Positions 33,090 through 34,521 of a stretch of 34,521 nt of DNA are shown here, piece after piece. Both the position numbers and the translations under genes were made by a program. Position 1 is the first letter of the stretch; every line of letters begins with the position of its first letter. Origin of the DNA: Candidatus Latescibacterota bacterium (GTDB lineage Bacteria > Latescibacterota > UBA2968 > GCA-2709665); NCBI GenBank assembly GCA_012271065.1, contig JAAXHE010000248.1, positions 1-34,521 of the forward strand, in the 5' to 3' direction. The notes below the pieces were generated by a model. The model ran no database searches and was not told where the DNA came from. It saw only the letters and a program-made list of their open reading frames with translations.

Positions 33090-33118
33090 TTGCACATCGG
33101 TCCGTGATGGCATAAATT
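33090..33118 (+). promoter_or_regulatory. Weak sigma70-like promoter before mannonate dehydratase
   Basis: TTGCAC (33090-33095), a 17-base spacer and TAAATT (33113-33118) lie 35 bases upstream of the start at 33154. The match is only partial, so this is a tentative call. The gene's own ribosome binding site, AGGAG, follows it. Confidence 0.3.
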
Positions 33119-33153
33119 CAGGGGCCTTACAACCCGATTAGGAGACCAATCCA

Positions 33154-34095
33154 ATGAGATTCGCACTGGTCCTGTCGCCCCTCGACGAAGAACGGATGGC
33201 CCTCGCCCGCCAGATCGGCGTGACCGACCTGGTGACGACACTTCCCAACGGCGGGCCGATCTGGGACTTTGACGCCATCGTACATCACAAGCAACGCATC
33301 GCGGACGCGGGCCTCATATGGTCCGTGGTGGAGTCCCTACCGATCTCGAACCGCATCACACTGGGTCTGGATGGGCGGGACGAGGATCTAGACGCGTACT
33401 GCCAGACCATCCGCAACCTGGGCGCGGCCGGTATCGGGATCATGTGCTGGAACTGGATGGCGGTGTTCAACTGGATGCGTACCTCGTTCACCACGCGCGG
33501 CCGGGGAGATGCGTTTGTGAGCAGCTACGATGACTCGCTGATGCAGGACGCACCCCCTACGAAATACGGGGAAGTGAGCGAAGCACGGCTCTGGGAAACC
33601 CTGGAATACTTTCTTGAGCGTGTCATTCCCGTGGCCGAAGAGGCCCGCGTCAAGCAGGCGCTGCACCCGGACGATCCGCCCCTGTCGCCCGTCCGGGGAA
33701 TCGGCCGCATCATCACCAGCGTGGACGCATTCCAGCGCGTCATCGACATGGTACCCAGCGAATACAACGGCATTACCTTCTGCCAGGGCAACTTCGCCGC
33801 GATGGGCGCCGACGTGCCCGCAGCCATCCGCCGGTTTGGGGACAGGATCCATTTTTCCCACTTCCGCGACGTGAGAGGAACCGTACCCAGTTTCGAGGAA
33901 ACCTTCCACGACGAGGGCGACACGGACATGGCCGAGTGCATCCGGGCGTATCGGGACATCGGTTTCACCGGCCCCATTAGGCCGGACCACGTCCCGGTGC
34001 TTTCCGGCGAAGCCAACGATCCTCCGGGCTACACCCTGATGGGAAGGCTCTACGCTGTCGGCTATATGAAAGGGCTGCTGGACGGAACGGCCTGA
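33154..34095 (+). CDS. uxuA: Mannonate dehydratase
   Basis: 313 aa, ATG preceded by AGGAG. A TIM-barrel enzyme of the UxuA family that dehydrates D-mannonate to 2-keto-3-deoxygluconate in hexuronate catabolism. Four residues in the expected order look like the known metal ligands: H171 (LHPDDPP), C210 (FCQGNF), H236 (HFSHFRDV) and D278 (RPDHVP). The N-terminus has ARQIGVTDLVTTLP and the C-terminus YTLMGRLYAVGYMKGLL, both typical. It is shorter than the roughly 390-residue E. coli enzyme but is complete at both ends. It stands after the AT-rich island and before a carbon-nitrogen hydrolase gene. It is the strongest link between this locus and uronic acid metabolism, although no other uronate-pathway enzyme lies in the window. 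Confidence 0.92.
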   Translation: MRFALVLSPLDEERMALARQIGVTDLVTTLPNGGPIWDFDAIVHHKQRIADAGLIWSVVESLPISNRITLGLDGRDEDLDAYCQTIRNLGAAGIGIMCWNWMAVFNWMRTSFTTRGRGDAFVSSYDDSLMQDAPPTKYGEVSEARLWETLEYFLERVIPVAEEARVKQALHPDDPPLSPVRGIGRIITSVDAFQRVIDMVPSEYNGITFCQGNFAAMGADVPAAIRRFGDRIHFSHFRDVRGTVPSFEETFHDEGDTDMAECIRAYRDIGFTGPIRPDHVPVLSGEANDPPGYTLMGRLYAVGYMKGLLDGTA

Positions 34096-34131
34096 CGCCC
34101 GTTCACGAATCTCTTTTGTTCAGAAACAGGT

Positions 34132-34170
34132 ACTTACATGGATGGACAGGATCGACAGGATAAACGCCGA
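34132..34170 (-). repeat. Dispersed repeat family B, copy 3
   Basis: Read on the - strand this gives GTTTATCCTGTCGATCCTG and TCCATCCATGTAAGTA, matching 7341-7392 and 3601-3634. It follows the mannonate dehydratase gene by 36 bases, in the opposite orientation to the two copies near the lyases. Confidence 0.65.
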
Positions 34171-34248
34171 AAACCCGGAAAAATGCCCCGGATAATTGTC
34201 ACTGGACGTCAAGTGAATTTACATCCATTTGTACGACCTCAATACCCC

Positions 34249-34329
34249 GTCTTCGCACCGTCACCTTCTGTGCCTTTTGTGCTTTTTGTGGTAAATTAGA
34301 CTGTTGTCTTTTTTCGAATTGAGGCTGAC
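34249..34329 (+). repeat. Dispersed repeat family A, copy 3
   Basis: Contains TCTTCGCACCG, CCTTCTGTGCCTTTTGTG, CTTTTTGTGG and CTTTTTTCGAATTGAGGCTGA: the full-length form of the repeat seen reversed at 6991-7070 and half-length at 20013-20054. Together with the family B copy it fills most of the 310-base gap between mannonate dehydratase and the hydrolase gene. The remainder shows no gene. Confidence 0.7.
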
Positions 34330-34405
34330 ACCTGCTCAGATGCCGAAGAGGTCCGGTCCTGTAAATTGACTTGAGACACATTTGCAGTGGCAAGAACGGG
34401 AATCC

Positions 34406-34521
34406 ATGCGCGACATCAGAATCGGCGCCGCCCAGTTCGAAGCGCGGGATGCCGACAAACCCTACAACCTCTCCCGCATCGACGCCCTTACGAGGCGGGC
34501 CGTCGACGCGGGCGCCGAAAT
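34406..34521 (+). CDS. Carbon-nitrogen hydrolase (nitrilase superfamily), N-terminal fragment
   Basis: The first 38 residues are visible before the window ends. IRIGAAQFEARDADKPYNLS followed by ALTRRAVDAGAE is the typical opening of nitrilase-superfamily amidohydrolases (first beta strand with A-x-x-Q, an N-x-x helix, then A-x-x-G-A-x-hydrophobic leading to the F-P-E catalytic Glu), and the fragment stops just before that Glu. The ribosome binding site is weak (ACGGGA). Substrate class, whether amide, nitrile or carbamoyl, cannot be told. It may form an operon with mannonate dehydratase, but about 310 repeat-filled bases separate them. Confidence 0.75.
   Translation, partial: MRDIRIGAAQFEARDADKPYNLSRIDALTRRAVDAGAE

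Noticed and set aside
34199..34393. Small - strand frame between mannonate dehydratase and the hydrolase
   Set aside because: It translates the family A repeat (QKAQKAQKV pattern), with no coding support.
1..34521. CRISPR array or tRNA/rRNA gene
   Set aside because: No regularly spaced direct repeats and no cloverleaf or rRNA-like sequence were seen. The repeats present are dispersed or palindromic. A tRNAscan/Infernal run would be decisive.

Overview
The window is a GC-rich bacterial chromosome segment packed with carbohydrate-degradation and uptake genes, almost all on the + strand. It suggests an uncultivated polysaccharide degrader of the Latescibacterota / Poribacteria / Armatimonadota / Lentisphaerota kind. 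This rests on several heparinase II/III-like lyases, a phytanoyl-CoA-dioxygenase-like oxygenase, two DUF6785-type membrane proteins and a mannonate dehydratase occurring together. The phylum call is a low-confidence inference; no rRNA, tRNA or universal marker gene is present.

Layout. (1) 276-14210: four tandem paralogues of one large fusion protein: an N-terminal alpha/beta domain, a heparinase II/III-like alpha-toroid plus beta-sandwich, and a C-terminal PQQ/FG-GAP-like beta-propeller. The second copy carries a 2-base frameshift. (2) 14489-23280: a probable operon of a PhyH-like oxygenase, a secreted right-handed beta-helix protein with a PKD domain, two polytopic DUF6785-type proteins and a solute-binding lipoprotein. 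(3) 24335-23205 on the - strand: a MalK/UgpC-type ABC ATPase, convergent with and overlapping the binding-protein gene. (4) 24496-27249: a secreted heparinase-like protein without a propeller but with an extra lectin-like insert. (5) 27357-27653 on the - strand: an MNT-type nucleotidyltransferase whose HEPN partner is reduced to a stub. (6) 27789-31433: a fifth, divergent lyase-propeller fusion. (7) 31434-33150: a visibly AT-richer island with a strong promoter-like site, a long hairpin, an overlapping pair of small unknown genes and more inverted repeats. (8) 33154 onward: mannonate dehydratase, then the start of a carbon-nitrogen hydrolase cut by the window end.

A working model is that the lyase-like proteins and the beta-helix protein attack a uronate-containing polysaccharide, the binding lipoprotein and membrane proteins import products, and mannonate dehydratase feeds hexuronate carbon towards 2-keto-3-deoxygluconate. 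Substrate and coupling are inferred. No ordinary MalF/MalG permease genes are present; the two DUF6785 proteins occupy the place where they would be expected.

The longer intergenic spaces are filled with short dispersed repeats (two families with three copies each, a REP-like palindrome cluster and other hairpins), which is itself a notable property of this genome.
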